64,000 bases of DNA from NCBI RefSeq assembly GCF_001661075.1, contig NZ_CP014870.1, positions 6,415,501-6,479,500 of the forward strand. The letters run 5' to 3'. The notes under the pieces were generated by a model. The model was not told the origin of the DNA. It saw only the letters and a list, made by a program, of their open reading frames with translations, and searched no databases. A program made the position numbers and the translations under genes. Origin of the DNA: Pseudomonas silesiensis (GTDB taxonomy: Bacteria > Pseudomonadota > Gammaproteobacteria > Pseudomonadales > Pseudomonadaceae). Every line of letters begins with the position of its first letter. The first letter of the stretch is position 1. Shown here piece after piece: positions 38,619 to 47,416 of this stretch.

Positions 38619-40088
38619 TCATCGCACGCCCCGGCCTGCGGCAATGTCAAGAATCGCCTGTTCGATGAGGTGGCGATCAGAGCGCCGCAGCAGCTCATCA
38701 AATTGCGTCGCGGCCTTAAGTACGAAGGGCATGCGTTGATGGATGTCGGCCAGATTGGCAAAGTAATCGCTGCTGAAACCAACTGTACGTCCATCGTCAC
38801 TGGGACGGCATTGGCTGGCCAGGGTCAGCTCGACGGCTGCAGCGGCACCGGACGGTAAGTTCGTAACATAAGAGAACTGATTGCCAAGTAGCAAAGCCAC
38901 CAGATTCAGGTCACTGTACATTGCTGGCTGCAGGATGTTCCTCTGTTCATGTTCGGCAAGAAAAACAACACTCTCGGTGATGTTGCCTGCATCAATGGCT
39001 TCGAAGGCTTGCAGGATTTCCTTGTGGTTATAACCAAATGTCACCTTCTTCTGCTCGATCGGCCACAGGACTGGATACTGATCATGTTCATAAATATCTT
39101 GACGAGCGCCCAAGCAAGTCCTGAGCGCCGACAACCCACGCTCTTTGTAAAAAGCGTGTAGCGGAAACACATCCAAAAACAGCGTGGTATTGCCAAGCGC
39201 CAGCATGTCGTGCACGTAATGGAGCTGCTTCTGCACATACGACAACGACTCACCCTCGTTCCGCTTACCGCCAGGCAGCGGGTTGTTGCGGCGGGCTTGT
39301 TCGTATTCTTGCCGCGCTTTCTCACTTCGTTGAGCGCTCTGCTGCCGTTCATGCTCGCTTCGCTTGTCGAACAACCCGGAAAATCCTCTCCTGATCGCAT
39401 CCTTCCAGCGTAATTGCGCGTCATGTTCGGTCTGGATCTTGTAGATCGAATCAGCCGCATGCAGCAATCCACAACCCACCTGCTTGGAGGCGAACGCCGC
39501 GAGGCCCGCCCATTGGAAACGCTGGTCCTCAAGCCACATGTTGGCGTACGCCGCATTAATCGCTCGATTACGTGCCTTTGGGTCAGCAATCAGGATGCCG
39601 CCTGGTGCCACGACGGCCTCGGCTCTTTGTTGGTAGCCACGCCACAGGTTCTGGCAGATTACCCCCGGCAGCTCGCTGAACGAAGGTGTCGCGGAGCTCG
39701 CGGAAGGTGCAAATCCGGAGAAGCGCGGTTCTGTCGGTTGTCGCGCTTGGGCCGGTGTCGCGGGTTGAGCCGCGGCCCGGGCAGGCGGCGCAATGCCGCC
39801 GCCTTCAATCGTTTGGCACCTGATGGTCTGATTGGCGATCAACTTGGGCGATGGATCGCACTTGCACTTGCACAGGTCGCCATCCAGCGCGGGCTTGCGT
39901 CCTTCCCAATCCTCCGACAGGCGTGGGCCGACGCAGACGATTGTCCCGGTGCTGTCGCATTCAGGGCATGTGACCTCATCGCCTTCGCGGGCCATGGCCT
40001 GGCCATTGATGCTGCCGCGATGCCAACCGCTGACGACCGTGCCGTCGACGGTGGTTTTGGCCCCGACGGTGATGTTGTAGCGCTTCAT
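38619..40088 (-). CDS. PAAR-domain protein with C-terminal putative effector domain
   Basis: 489 residues. Residues 1-~95 form a PAAR/DUF4150-type spike tip with cysteine pairs (VTCPECDSTGTIVC; LCKCKCDPSP). A proline/alanine-rich linker runs to ~150, then a ~340-residue C-terminal domain. That domain has DQRFQWAGLAAFASKQVG and LFLDVFPLHAFYKERGL, which loosely recall the DUF2515 family of Bacillus YppC; this is from memory. PAAR proteins cap the type VI secretion spike and carry toxins. No vgrG or other T6SS gene is in the window. The downstream 4-TM protein would be immunity. The toxic activity is unknown. Confidence 0.8.
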   Translation of the reverse strand: MKRYNITVGAKTTVDGTVVSGWHRGSINGQAMAREGDEVTCPECDSTGTIVCVGPRLSEDWEGRKPALDGDLCKCKCDPSPKLIANQTIRCQTIEGGGIAPPARAAAQPATPAQARQPTEPRFSGFAPSASSATPSFSELPGVICQNLWRGYQQRAEAVVAPGGILIADPKARNRAINAAYANMWLEDQRFQWAGLAAFASKQVGCGLLHAADSIYKIQTEHDAQLRWKDAIRRGFSGLFDKRSEHERQQSAQRSEKARQEYEQARRNNPLPGGKRNEGESLSYVQKQLHYVHDMLALGNTTLFLDVFPLHAFYKERGLSALRTCLGARQDIYEHDQYPVLWPIEQKKVTFGYNHKEILQAFEAIDAGNITESVVFLAEHEQRNILQPAMYSDLNLVALLLGNQFSYVTNLPSGAAAAVELTLASQCRPSDDGRTVGFSSDYFANLADIHQRMPFVLKAATQFDELLRRSDRHLIEQAILDIAAGRGVR

Positions 40089-40230
40089 GCGAAATATGTC
40101 CTTGTCAGAGCGAAAGGACGCAAGTTAGAAGAGGCGAAGCGGAGGGAAAATCAGATGCTTCTTTGATTGATGTAGGGCATTTCTGAATATGAGGCTGGAT
40201 GCCCGTCGGTATGCTGGCGATAAAGCGAGG

Positions 40231-40258
40231 GAATGCCCCGCCACGTGCGGGGCATTTT
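40231..40258 (+). terminator. Orphan intrinsic terminator hairpin
   Basis: GAATGCCCCGCCACGTGCGGGGCATTTTTG has a strong GC stem and a T-run in the plus direction. No plus-strand gene lies before it, because the PAAR gene starts at 40088 and reads away. It resembles the ilvD terminator. Confidence 0.65.
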
Positions 40259-40275
40259 TGTTTGCGTCTATCTCT

Positions 40276-40376
40276 TGTAGGAGCGAGCTTGCTCGCGATG
40301 GACTTCCAGACAATGCGGGCATTCAGACTGCCCGCGTCATCGTTGACGTCCATCGCGAGCAAGCTCGCTCCTACAG
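40276..40376. repeat. REP inverted pair
   Basis: TTGTAGGAGCGAGCTTGCTC and its complement GAGCAAGCTCGCTCCTACAG, downstream of the DUF6124-type gene. Confidence 0.9.
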
Positions 40377-40404
40377 TAAGCATCGTCTCTGACGATGTTT
40401 TGCG

Positions 40405-40692
40405 TTAATCCTGCGGGTCGAGTTTATCCAGCGCCTGGTTCACTGCCAGCTCGCCCAGCATGATGACCTGGGCAATTCCCAGCATCGTGCTGCGTTGAGA
40501 GCCCTCCAGCTGTCCGGCGAAATCACTGGCCATGACATTGGCCGAGGCGAGGGATTCGCAGGCGTGGGCCAACAGGGTTTCGGTGTCGAGGCCCGGTGCG
40601 ATGACGAATGTTCGGCTGGGTTTGCGCGGGGTGGCGTTGATGTGGGCGGACAGGTTGTCGGTATCCGGCGGATCAGGGGTAATTTTGAGCAT
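40405..40692 (-). CDS. DUF6124 (DUF3077-like) family protein
   Basis: 95 residues, acidic and helical, ending EGSQRSTMLGIAQVIMLGELAVNQAL. It has a strong GAGGAG ribosome site. It reads as one of the small DUF6124/DUF3077-type proteins that are multicopy in Pseudomonas; function unknown. Its ~140-nt leader contains a c4-like RNA structure, which suggests the two act together. Confidence 0.75.
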   Translation of the reverse strand: MLKITPDPPDTDNLSAHINATPRKPSRTFVIAPGLDTETLLAHACESLASANVMASDFAGQLEGSQRSTMLGIAQVIMLGELAVNQALDKLDPQD

Positions 40693-40749
40693 AAATAAAA
40701 CTCCTCACACCATAAGACAAGGAGCCATCACCCTCGCTACCAAACGAAA

Positions 40750-40827
40750 GGTGGCGGCCATGCGCAGGTTGGTAGACCGGGGTGTAAGGAAACCGGCGCG
40801 CCCGAAAGCGCCCTGTGCATGACCACC
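40750..40827 (-). ncRNA. c4-like antisense RNA structure upstream of DUF6124-type gene
   Basis: A 78-nt element closed by GGTGG (40750-40754) pairing with CCACC (40823-40827). An inner stem pairs CATGCGCAGG with CCTGTGCATG, and two internal hairpins have CCGG/CCGG and GGCGC/GCGCC stems. The length and branching match phage P1 c4 RNA (~77 nt) as I recall it. Read on the minus strand, its CCGGTCTACCAA (40780-40769) can pair with upstream TTGGTAGCCCGG (40896-40885; 11 of 12), or through CTACCAA with downstream TTGGTAG. Family assignment is from memory and needs a covariance search. Confidence 0.65.
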
Positions 40828-41060
40828 ATAAAAAGCAGAGACGCAAGAACGTCTGCAAATCATGATGCTTTGCACCCTACACAGCCGGGCTACCAAACCC
40901 GATCGCTGATGTTCAGCGACTGGTAGACGGTAGAGTCCGAGAGTAAGAGGCACAAGTCGGCGAATTCTGAAGTAGTCGTAGTCCCTTACGCAAGAACGTG
41001 CAGGTTGCGACTGTAGGAAGAAAGTTGATCAAACAGAGGTTTTCATTGCACCGACTGGCC
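40828..41060. other. Leader/promoter region of c4-DUF6124 unit
   Basis: No gene is recognised. On the minus strand it should hold the promoter. It contains hairpins at 40835-40856 and 40905-40917, the c4 pairing target at 40885-40896, and a repeated ACGCAAGAACGT (40841 and ~40988). Confidence 0.4.
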
Positions 41061-41245
41061 TCATCGCGAGCAAGCTCGCTCCCACAGGGGATCTTTGGTA
41101 TGCACACAATGTCTGTGTCACCTGAGATCCTGTGGGAGCGAGCTTGCTCGCGATGAACGCAAGGACGCCGCGTTAAATCAGACAGCACGCGTTATCGTTA
41201 ACGACCATCGTCGGAACGCCGCCCGGAGCAAGCTCGCTCCTACAG
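41061..41245. repeat. Cluster of three REP units
   Basis: Units ATCGCGAGCAAGCTCGCTCC (41063), CCTGTGGGAGCGAGCTTGCT (41129) and GGAGCAAGCTCGCTCCTACA (41225), just downstream of the phosphatase gene. Confidence 0.85.
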
Positions 41246-41258
41246 TGAATCTAACCCC

Positions 41259-42314
41259 TTACTGGATTTCTTGCGGTGTGACGATCACCCAGTTCTTGTC
41301 CGCCGTCACCGGCAACCCTTCCTTGGCCTGGGCCGCGGCGTTCTTGGCCATCATGCCTTGGATCTGGGTCATGTATTTGTCCTTTCGGTTGACCCACAAG
41401 TGGATGCCACCCTTCGCCACGTCAACACTGTGGAACAGCATGTAACCATCGCTGCTCGGGGTATCGCCGCCCACCAGCACCGGTTTTTTCCACTCGTCGA
41501 TGTACGTCAGGATCGCCGCCTGCTTGCCGGCCATCCAGGTTGCCGGGGTCCACAGGTAGGGGGTCAGTTCGAGGCCGAGGTTGGCCTTCTCGTCATACTT
41601 GCCGGCAGTGATCTGCTTGCGCGCCGTGGTCAGCTCGCCGGTCTTGGTGTCCTTGAGCAGCATGGTCACGCCGATCACGTTCTGCGGCTTGACGTTGTAG
41701 CCATACTGGGGATCAGACGCGACCATGCGCACCAGTTCTTCGGAGGCGGCGGTCATCACGTAGACCTCGATGCCGTTCTCCATCAGCTTGGCGTAGAGCT
41801 CTTTCTGGCCAGTGAAGATCTTCGGCGGGTTGACGTCGATGGTCTTGACTACGTCGCCTTCGTAATAGGTGCTTGGCACCGGTTTGCCGGACGCCATCAG
41901 CTCGTCGACATAGCCCTTGAGCTCCTTGAGCGTGAAGCCGGAGAACACTTGGGCGACCCATGGATAGCAGACCATGTCGTCAAGTTCGCAGAGGCGATAG
42001 TAGTAGCTGAACAGGCTTTCCTTGTGTTCGGCGGTGTCTTTGAACGGAATCAGTTTCAGGGAGGGATCGAGTTTGTCGCGGGTGATAAGGCCCTTGTTTT
42101 CCATGAACGGCAGCAACGACTCTTCAAGGTCGTAGCGGTAACTGGTGTTGTCCATGTCGAACACCGCGTAGTTGCCCTTGTTGGCGTTGGCGGCAATCAT
42201 CGCGTCCAGCGCCTTGGCCTGATCAGCTGGCCAGTGTTTCAGATCCGTGGCGAGTGCCTGGCCGACAAGGCCCAGGCAAAGTGCTGCAACCAGAAGTTTC
42301 GGTGCAAATCTCAT
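41259..42314 (-). CDS. pchP: Phosphorylcholine phosphatase-like HAD phosphatase
   Basis: 351 residues from the ATG at 42314, with a GGGAG site and a signal peptide ending LVGQALAT; the longer frame is not needed. The HAD nucleophile motif FDMDNTSYRYD is at about residues 49-59 and the C-terminal VGGDTPSSDG supplies acidic metal ligands. It closely reads as P. aeruginosa PchP, a periplasmic enzyme releasing choline and phosphate from phosphorylcholine. It is divergent from the symporter gene. Confidence 0.87.
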   Translation of the reverse strand: MRFAPKLLVAALCLGLVGQALATDLKHWPADQAKALDAMIAANANKGNYAVFDMDNTSYRYDLEESLLPFMENKGLITRDKLDPSLKLIPFKDTAEHKESLFSYYYRLCELDDMVCYPWVAQVFSGFTLKELKGYVDELMASGKPVPSTYYEGDVVKTIDVNPPKIFTGQKELYAKLMENGIEVYVMTAASEELVRMVASDPQYGYNVKPQNVIGVTMLLKDTKTGELTTARKQITAGKYDEKANLGLELTPYLWTPATWMAGKQAAILTYIDEWKKPVLVGGDTPSSDGYMLFHSVDVAKGGIHLWVNRKDKYMTQIQGMMAKNAAAQAKEGLPVTADKNWVIVTPQEIQ

Positions 42315-42555
42315 CGTCAAATCTCCCTGATTCAAAGAGATCGACGCTAACAAATAAGTGTGACACTCCTCGCCTGTCAGCGACCGCCAACGTGCCTATC
42401 GCGTCAGCCGCATTCCTGAAAGCGACATCTTCTTATTCCAAAAACGACAGTATTCAGACTTTTTTGATATTAATTCATTAGATATCAAGCTGTTAGGATT
42501 GCCGGTTCGCAGCTGCCCCGGAAGGTGGCTGGCACAAGTCTTTATCGGAGTTTTC
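42315..42555. other. Divergent spacer pchP / symporter
   Basis: 241 bp, AT-rich at 42420-42490, and expected to hold both promoters. No operator or RNA element was recognised. Confidence 0.4.
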
Positions 42556-43947
42556 ATGAATCTGCCGCTGATCCTCAATCTGCTGGTGTTCCTCGCCTTA
42601 CTGTTCGGTCTGGCACAAACCCGCCACACCACTTGGAGCCTGGCGAAAAAAGTCCTGCTGGCGCTGACGCTGGGCGTGGGTTTCGGTGTCGCGTTGCACA
42701 CGATTTACGGTGCCGGCAACCCGGTGCTGAAGGCCTCGATCGGCTGGTTCGACCTGGTGGGCAACGGTTATGTGCAGTTGCTGCAAATGATCGTGATCCC
42801 GCTGGTGTTCGCCTCGATCCTCAGTGCCGTGGCCCGTCTGCACAACGCTTCGTCGCTGGGCAAAATCAGTTTCCTGACCATCGGCACGCTGTTGTTCACC
42901 ACCGCCATCGCCGCGCTGATCGGTATCGGCTTGACCAACCTGTTTGGCCTGACCGCCGAAGGCCTGGTCGCCGGCACTCAGGAAATAGCCCGGCTGCAAA
43001 CGATCCAGACCGACTATGCCGGCAAGGTCGCGGACCTGAATGTGCCGCAGCTGTTGCTGTCGTTCATCCCGCAAAATCCGTTCGCCGACTTGGCGCGGGC
43101 CAAGCCGACTTCGATCATCAGCGTGGTGATCTTCGCTGCGTTCCTCGGGGTCGCGGCGCTGCAACTGCTCAAGGATGACGTTGAGAAAGGTCAGAAAGTG
43201 ATCAACGCCATCGACACCCTGCAAGCCTGGGTGATGCGTCTGGTGCGCCTGGTGATGAAATTGACGCCGTACGGTGTATTGGCGCTGATGACCAAGGTGG
43301 TAGCCGGTTCCAACCTGCAGGACATCATTAAGCTCGGCAGTTTTGTCGTGGTGTCTTATATCGGTCTGGGCCTGATGTTTGTGGTGCATGGACTGCTGGT
43401 ATCGGCCGCCGGGATCAACCCGTTGCGCTTCTTCCGCAAGATCTGGCCGGTGCTGACGTTTGCCTTCACCAGCCGTTCGAGCGCCGCGACCATTCCGCTG
43501 AGCATCGAAGCGCAGACCAGCCGCCTGGGCATTCCACAGTCCATCGCCAGTTTCGCCGCCTCGTTCGGCGCGACCATTGGCCAGAACGGCTGCGCCGGTC
43601 TGTACCCGGCGATGTTGGCGGTGATGGTGGCGCCGACCGTGGGCATCAATCCGCTGGATCCGCTGTGGATCGCGACCCTGGTGGCGATTGTGACGCTGAG
43701 CTCGGCCGGGGTGGCCGGAGTGGGTGGTGGTGCGACGTTTGCCGCGTTGATCGTGTTGCCGGCGATGGGGTTGCCGGTGTCATTGGTGGCGTTGCTGATT
43801 TCGGTCGAGCCGCTGATTGATATGGGGCGTACGGCGTTGAATGTCAGCGGGTCGATTGCGGCGGGGGCGATTACCAGCCAGGTGATGCAGCAGACGGATA
43901 GAGAGTTGCTGGGTGCAGATGAGCATGGGGCGTTGGCTCAGGCTTAA
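42556..43947 (+). CDS. L-cystine/dicarboxylate symporter, TcyP-like
   Basis: 463 residues from the ATG at 42556 with eight or more hydrophobic segments and two re-entrant-type stretches ([15 protein letters not shown] and [22 protein letters not shown]). This is the sodium:dicarboxylate symporter fold of the TcyP group. L-cystine uptake is the usual function of these; a dicarboxylate substrate cannot be excluded. A REP pair follows. Confidence 0.87.
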   Translation: MNLPLILNLLVFLALLFGLAQTRHTTWSLAKKVLLALTLGVGFGVALHTIYGAGNPVLKASIGWFDLVGNGYVQLLQMIVIPLVFASILSAVARLHNASSLGKISFLTIGTLLFTTAIAALIGIGLTNLFGLTAEGLVAGTQEIARLQTIQTDYAGKVADLNVPQLLLSFIPQNPFADLARAKPTSIISVVIFAAFLGVAALQLLKDDVEKGQKVINAIDTLQAWVMRLVRLVMKLTPYGVLALMTKVVAGSNLQDIIKLGSFVVVSYIGLGLMFVVHGLLVSAAGINPLRFFRKIWPVLTFAFTSRSSAATIPLSIEAQTSRLGIPQSIASFAASFGATIGQNGCAGLYPAMLAVMVAPTVGINPLDPLWIATLVAIVTLSSAGVAGVGGGATFAALIVLPAMGLPVSLVALLISVEPLIDMGRTALNVSGSIAAGAITSQVMQQTDRELLGADEHGALAQA

Positions 43948-43970
43948 GATTTTCATTGCCTGAGCGGGCC

Positions 43971-44065
43971 TCTTCGCGGGCAAGCCTCGCTCCTACGGGT
44001 ATTGAGCCGTTCGCGATTTGGCGTACGAAACAACCCCCGTAGGAGCGAGGCTTGCCCGCGAAGCT
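43971..44065. repeat. REP inverted pair
   Basis: CTTCGCGGGCAAGCCTCGCT at the left and TAGGAGCGAGGCTTGCCCGC at the right, between the convergent symporter and folA genes. Confidence 0.9.
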
Positions 44066-44066
44066 T

Positions 44067-44579
44067 TTAGGCTTTTTCCCAGACTTCGAAGTGGTAGGCC
44101 GGCTTGTCATCCACAGCCGGATTTTCGATGTTGGAAACCAGCTTCCACTGCCCCGAATCAACCTCCGGAAACCACGCATCCCCTTCCGGACTCAACGCCA
44201 CACGCGTCAAATACAACCGATCCGCCTGCGCCAATCCCTGCGCATACAACTGCGCCCCGCCAATCAACATCACCTCATCGACGCCCTGCTCGTTCGCCCA
44301 TGCTTGTGCGCGGACAATGGCGGCCTCCAGCGATGGATAAACCTCGGCGCCTTCCAGCACCAGGTCCGCCTGACGGCTGACCACGATGTTCAACCGGCCC
44401 GGCAGCGGGCGACCGAGGGAATCCCAGGTCTTGCGGCCCATGATGATCGGCTTGCCGAGGGTGGTGGCCTTGAAGTATTTGAAGTCCCCCGGCAAGTGCC
44501 AGGGCATGCTGTTGTCGACGCCGATCACACGGTTTTCACCGAGGGCTGCAATCAGGCTGAGGGGAAGTGATTTAGTCAT
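44067..44579 (-). CDS. folA: Dihydrofolate reductase
   Basis: 170 residues from the ATG at 44579. Reduces dihydrofolate with NADPH. It begins LSLIAALGENRVIGVDNSMPWHLPGD with the substrate-binding Asp in the usual position, followed by GRKTWDSLGRPLPGR and the GGAQLYAQGL loop. The window also carries thyA, the enzyme that makes its substrate, but 12 kb away. It is divergent from the DUF2868 gene. Confidence 0.96.
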   Translation of the reverse strand: MTKSLPLSLIAALGENRVIGVDNSMPWHLPGDFKYFKATTLGKPIIMGRKTWDSLGRPLPGRLNIVVSRQADLVLEGAEVYPSLEAAIVRAQAWANEQGVDEVMLIGGAQLYAQGLAQADRLYLTRVALSPEGDAWFPEVDSGQWKLVSNIENPAVDDKPAYHFEVWEKA

Positions 44580-44664
44580 GCCGGCGAGGATACCAGAGCC
44601 TCCCGTACCCCGATAAGCGTCACAGCGGTTATGCTCACGACTCAATTGAGCGACGGGATGGCGC

Positions 44665-46035
44665 GTGACTGAACTGAATAACCTCTGGCTGACGGAAACC
44701 ATTCGCCTGCGCGAAGAACACGCCGGCCCCCTGGATGATCTGGAAGCCAATCGACTGGCCCGTACCGCGGGCGGCGACCTGCCGACCCGGATTCAACACC
44801 GGGCCTTGTGGCTGGCCGAGCGTGACGGGCTGACCAACGCTCTCCAGCACTGGCTGCAAGGTGCACGACTGGCGCTGATCGTCATGGCGGTGCTGGCCGT
44901 GATCAGCGGCGCAGGCCTGGCATTTGCGGCGCTGGGTGACGGGCAGACGCCGGTGAATGTGTTCTGGGCCCTGGGCAGTCTGCTCGGGCTGAACCTGATT
45001 CTGTTGCTGAGCTGGGCGCTGGGCCTGGTGTTTGCCGGTGAACACGGCGCAACGCTGGGACGCGTGTGGCTGTGGCTGAGTGAAAAACTCGCCCGCGATG
45101 CCAAGGCTGCGCAACTGGCGCCGGCCCTGCTGCTGCTACTGCAACGACAGAAACTCAATCGCTGGGCGCTCGGTTTGCTGGTCAACGGTTTGTGGTTACT
45201 GGCGATGCTCAGTGCCTTGGTGATTCTGCTGATGCTGATGGCGACCCGGCGTTACGGCTTCGTCTGGGAAACCACTATCCTCGGTGGCGAGACCTTCGTC
45301 GCCATGACCCAAGCCCTCGGCGCCTTACCGGCCCTGCTCGGTTTCAGCGTGCCCACCGTGGAAATGATCCGCGCCAGTGGCGATGCCGCGCTGAATATCG
45401 AAAGCGCCCGCCAGGCCTGGGCGGCATGGCTGGTGGGGGTGCTGCTGGTCTACGGTGTATTTCCGCGTCTGCTTCTGGCGTGGTTCTGCCGGTGGCGCTG
45501 GAAAACCGGCCAGGCACGATTGCATCTGGATTTGAACCTGCCTGGCTACGCCCAATTGCGCGAGCGGCTGATGCCCACCAGCGAACGCCTGGGCATCAGC
45601 GATGCCGCCCCGGAACACCTGCATCAGATTGAAAACGGCAGCAGTGACCTGCCGAGCGATGGCGCGTTGCTGGTGGCGATCGAGCTGGACGATCAACGCC
45701 AGTGGCCGCCACAACTGCCGAAAACCGTGAGCAACGCAGGCATCCTCGACAGCCGCGAATCCCGGCACAAACTGCTCGAGCAGCTGAGTCGATTTCCCCC
45801 TGCACGCCTGGCTATCGCTTGCGATCCACGTCGTTCGCCGGATCGCGGCAGCCTGGCCCTGATCGCCGAACTGGCTCGCGGCGCCAGCGCCACCCGCGTC
45901 TGGCTGCTGCCAGCGCCGCCCGGCGAAGCGCTGGATGCCGCGCGCCTTGGCGACTGGCATGTGGCGTTGCAACAGCTGGAACTGCCGTTCGCCGACAGCG
46001 CGCCGCTGAACTGGCTAGAGACCGGTCATGACTAA
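44665..46035 (+). CDS. DUF2868 family membrane protein
   Basis: 456 residues from a GTG at 44665. Four hydrophobic helices lie at about 69-95, 102-128, 160-195 and 250-275, followed by a cytoplasmic C-terminal domain. The family has no known activity. It overlaps the start of a GTPase gene by 8 bp, and the two families are usually found as a pair, so they probably work together at the inner membrane. Confidence 0.87.
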   Translation: MTELNNLWLTETIRLREEHAGPLDDLEANRLARTAGGDLPTRIQHRALWLAERDGLTNALQHWLQGARLALIVMAVLAVISGAGLAFAALGDGQTPVNVFWALGSLLGLNLILLLSWALGLVFAGEHGATLGRVWLWLSEKLARDAKAAQLAPALLLLLQRQKLNRWALGLLVNGLWLLAMLSALVILLMLMATRRYGFVWETTILGGETFVAMTQALGALPALLGFSVPTVEMIRASGDAALNIESARQAWAAWLVGVLLVYGVFPRLLLAWFCRWRWKTGQARLHLDLNLPGYAQLRERLMPTSERLGISDAAPEHLHQIENGSSDLPSDGALLVAIELDDQRQWPPQLPKTVSNAGILDSRESRHKLLEQLSRFPPARLAIACDPRRSPDRGSLALIAELARGASATRVWLLPAPPGEALDAARLGDWHVALQQLELPFADSAPLNWLETGHD

Positions 46036-47404
46036 TCCCTGGAAGCCGCCGTTGAAGCTCGCTGTGGTCGGCCACACCAACGTCGGCAAAACGTCACTGC
46101 TACGTACCCTGACCCGGGATGTCGGTTTCGGCGAGGTCTCCCATCGCCCCAGTACCACGCGTCACGTTGAAGGCGCGCGGTTATCGGTGGACGGCGAGCC
46201 CTTGCTCGACCTGTTCGACACCCCCGGCCTGGAAGACGCCATCGCCCTGCTCGACTACCTCGAACGCCTGGAGCGCCCTGGCGAACGCCTCGACGGCCCG
46301 GCACGCCTGGCACGATTCCTTGAAGGCAGCGAAGCCCGGCAGCGTTTCGAACAGGAAGCCAAAGTGCTGCGGCAACTGCTGACCTGCGACGCCGGCCTCT
46401 ATGTGATCGATGCCCGCGAGCCGGTGCTGTCCAAGTACCGCGATGAACTGGCCGTGCTGGCCAGCTGCGGCAAACCGTTGCTGCCGGTGCTCAACTTCGT
46501 CAGCAGCGCCAATCACCGCGAGCCGGACTGGCGCGAGGCGTTGGCGCGCCTGGGTTTGCACGCACTGGTGCGTTTCGACAGCGTGGCCCCGCCGGAGGAT
46601 GGCGAACGCCGACTCTATGAAAGCCTCGCGCTGCTGCTGGAAAACGCTCGCGGGCAACTGGAACGCCTGATCGCCGATCAGCAAGCGCAACGCCTGGCGC
46701 GTGAGCAGAGCGCTGCGCAATTGATTGCCGATTTATTGATCGATTGCGCCGCCTGCCGACGTAGCGTGATCAGCAACGCCGAGCAGGAACAGCGCGCCAT
46801 CGACGAGCTGCGCAAAGCCGTTCGACAGCGGGAACAGCGTTGCGTCGAAGCGCTGCTCAAGCTCTACGCCTTTCGCCCGCAGGACGCGTCGGCCACTGAT
46901 CTGCCGCTGCTCGATGGCCGTTGGGGTGATGATCTGTTCAACCCGGAAACCCTCAAGCAACTGGGCGTGCGGGTCGGTGGCGGTATCGCGGCCGGCGCGG
47001 CGGCAGGGGCCGGGGTCGACTTGCTGGTCGGCGGATTGACCCTGGGTGCTGCAGCGCTGGCGGGCGCCATTGCCGGCGGCGCCCTGCAAACTGCGCGCAG
47101 CTATGGCAGCCGGTTAATGGGCAAGATCAAAGGCCAACGGGAACTGACCGTCGATGACAGCGTGCTGCGATTATTGGCGTTGCGTCAGCGACAACTGCTG
47201 CAGGCGTTGAACGCGCGTGGGCATGCGGCGATGGACAGCATTCAGGTCGCCACGCCACAGGACAAGACCTGGCGCGAAGGCAAACTGCCCGAAGCCCTGA
47301 ACAAGGCCCGCGCGCATCCGCAGTGGTCGTCGCTCAATCCTCATCCGAAGCTGAATCAGGCGGAAAGACAGGAGCAGGTTGAGGTGTTGGCGCACCAGCT
47401 TTGA
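46028..47404 (+). CDS. DUF3482 family GTPase
   Basis: 458 residues. The N-terminal TRAFAC-type G domain has P-loop GHTNVGKTSLLRTL (~14-27) and DTPGLED for switch II. A glycine/alanine-rich hydrophobic stretch (GGGIAAGAAAGAGVDLLVGG) at ~318-337 could insert into or associate with the membrane. It reads as DUF3482 and is coupled to the DUF2868 gene. Role unknown; dynamin-like or membrane-stress functions are guesses. Confidence 0.87.
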   Translation: MTNPWKPPLKLAVVGHTNVGKTSLLRTLTRDVGFGEVSHRPSTTRHVEGARLSVDGEPLLDLFDTPGLEDAIALLDYLERLERPGERLDGPARLARFLEGSEARQRFEQEAKVLRQLLTCDAGLYVIDAREPVLSKYRDELAVLASCGKPLLPVLNFVSSANHREPDWREALARLGLHALVRFDSVAPPEDGERRLYESLALLLENARGQLERLIADQQAQRLAREQSAAQLIADLLIDCAACRRSVISNAEQEQRAIDELRKAVRQREQRCVEALLKLYAFRPQDASATDLPLLDGRWGDDLFNPETLKQLGVRVGGGIAAGAAAGAGVDLLVGGLTLGAAALAGAIAGGALQTARSYGSRLMGKIKGQRELTVDDSVLRLLALRQRQLLQALNARGHAAMDSIQVATPQDKTWREGKLPEALNKARAHPQWSSLNPHPKLNQAERQEQVEVLAHQL

Positions 47405-47416
47405 AGCAGCAGTCCG

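Noticed and set aside
40189..40408. Small open frames beside the DUF6124-type gene containing SELARD or GASLLAM
   Set aside because: These peptides are translations of REP elements; no ribosome site or family similarity.
40673..40953. Minus-strand open frames through the c4-like element (reading GGHAQGAFGRAGFLTP)
   Set aside because: They follow the RNA structure's base pairs and overlap the DUF6124 leader, with no good start. The RNA explanation is simpler.
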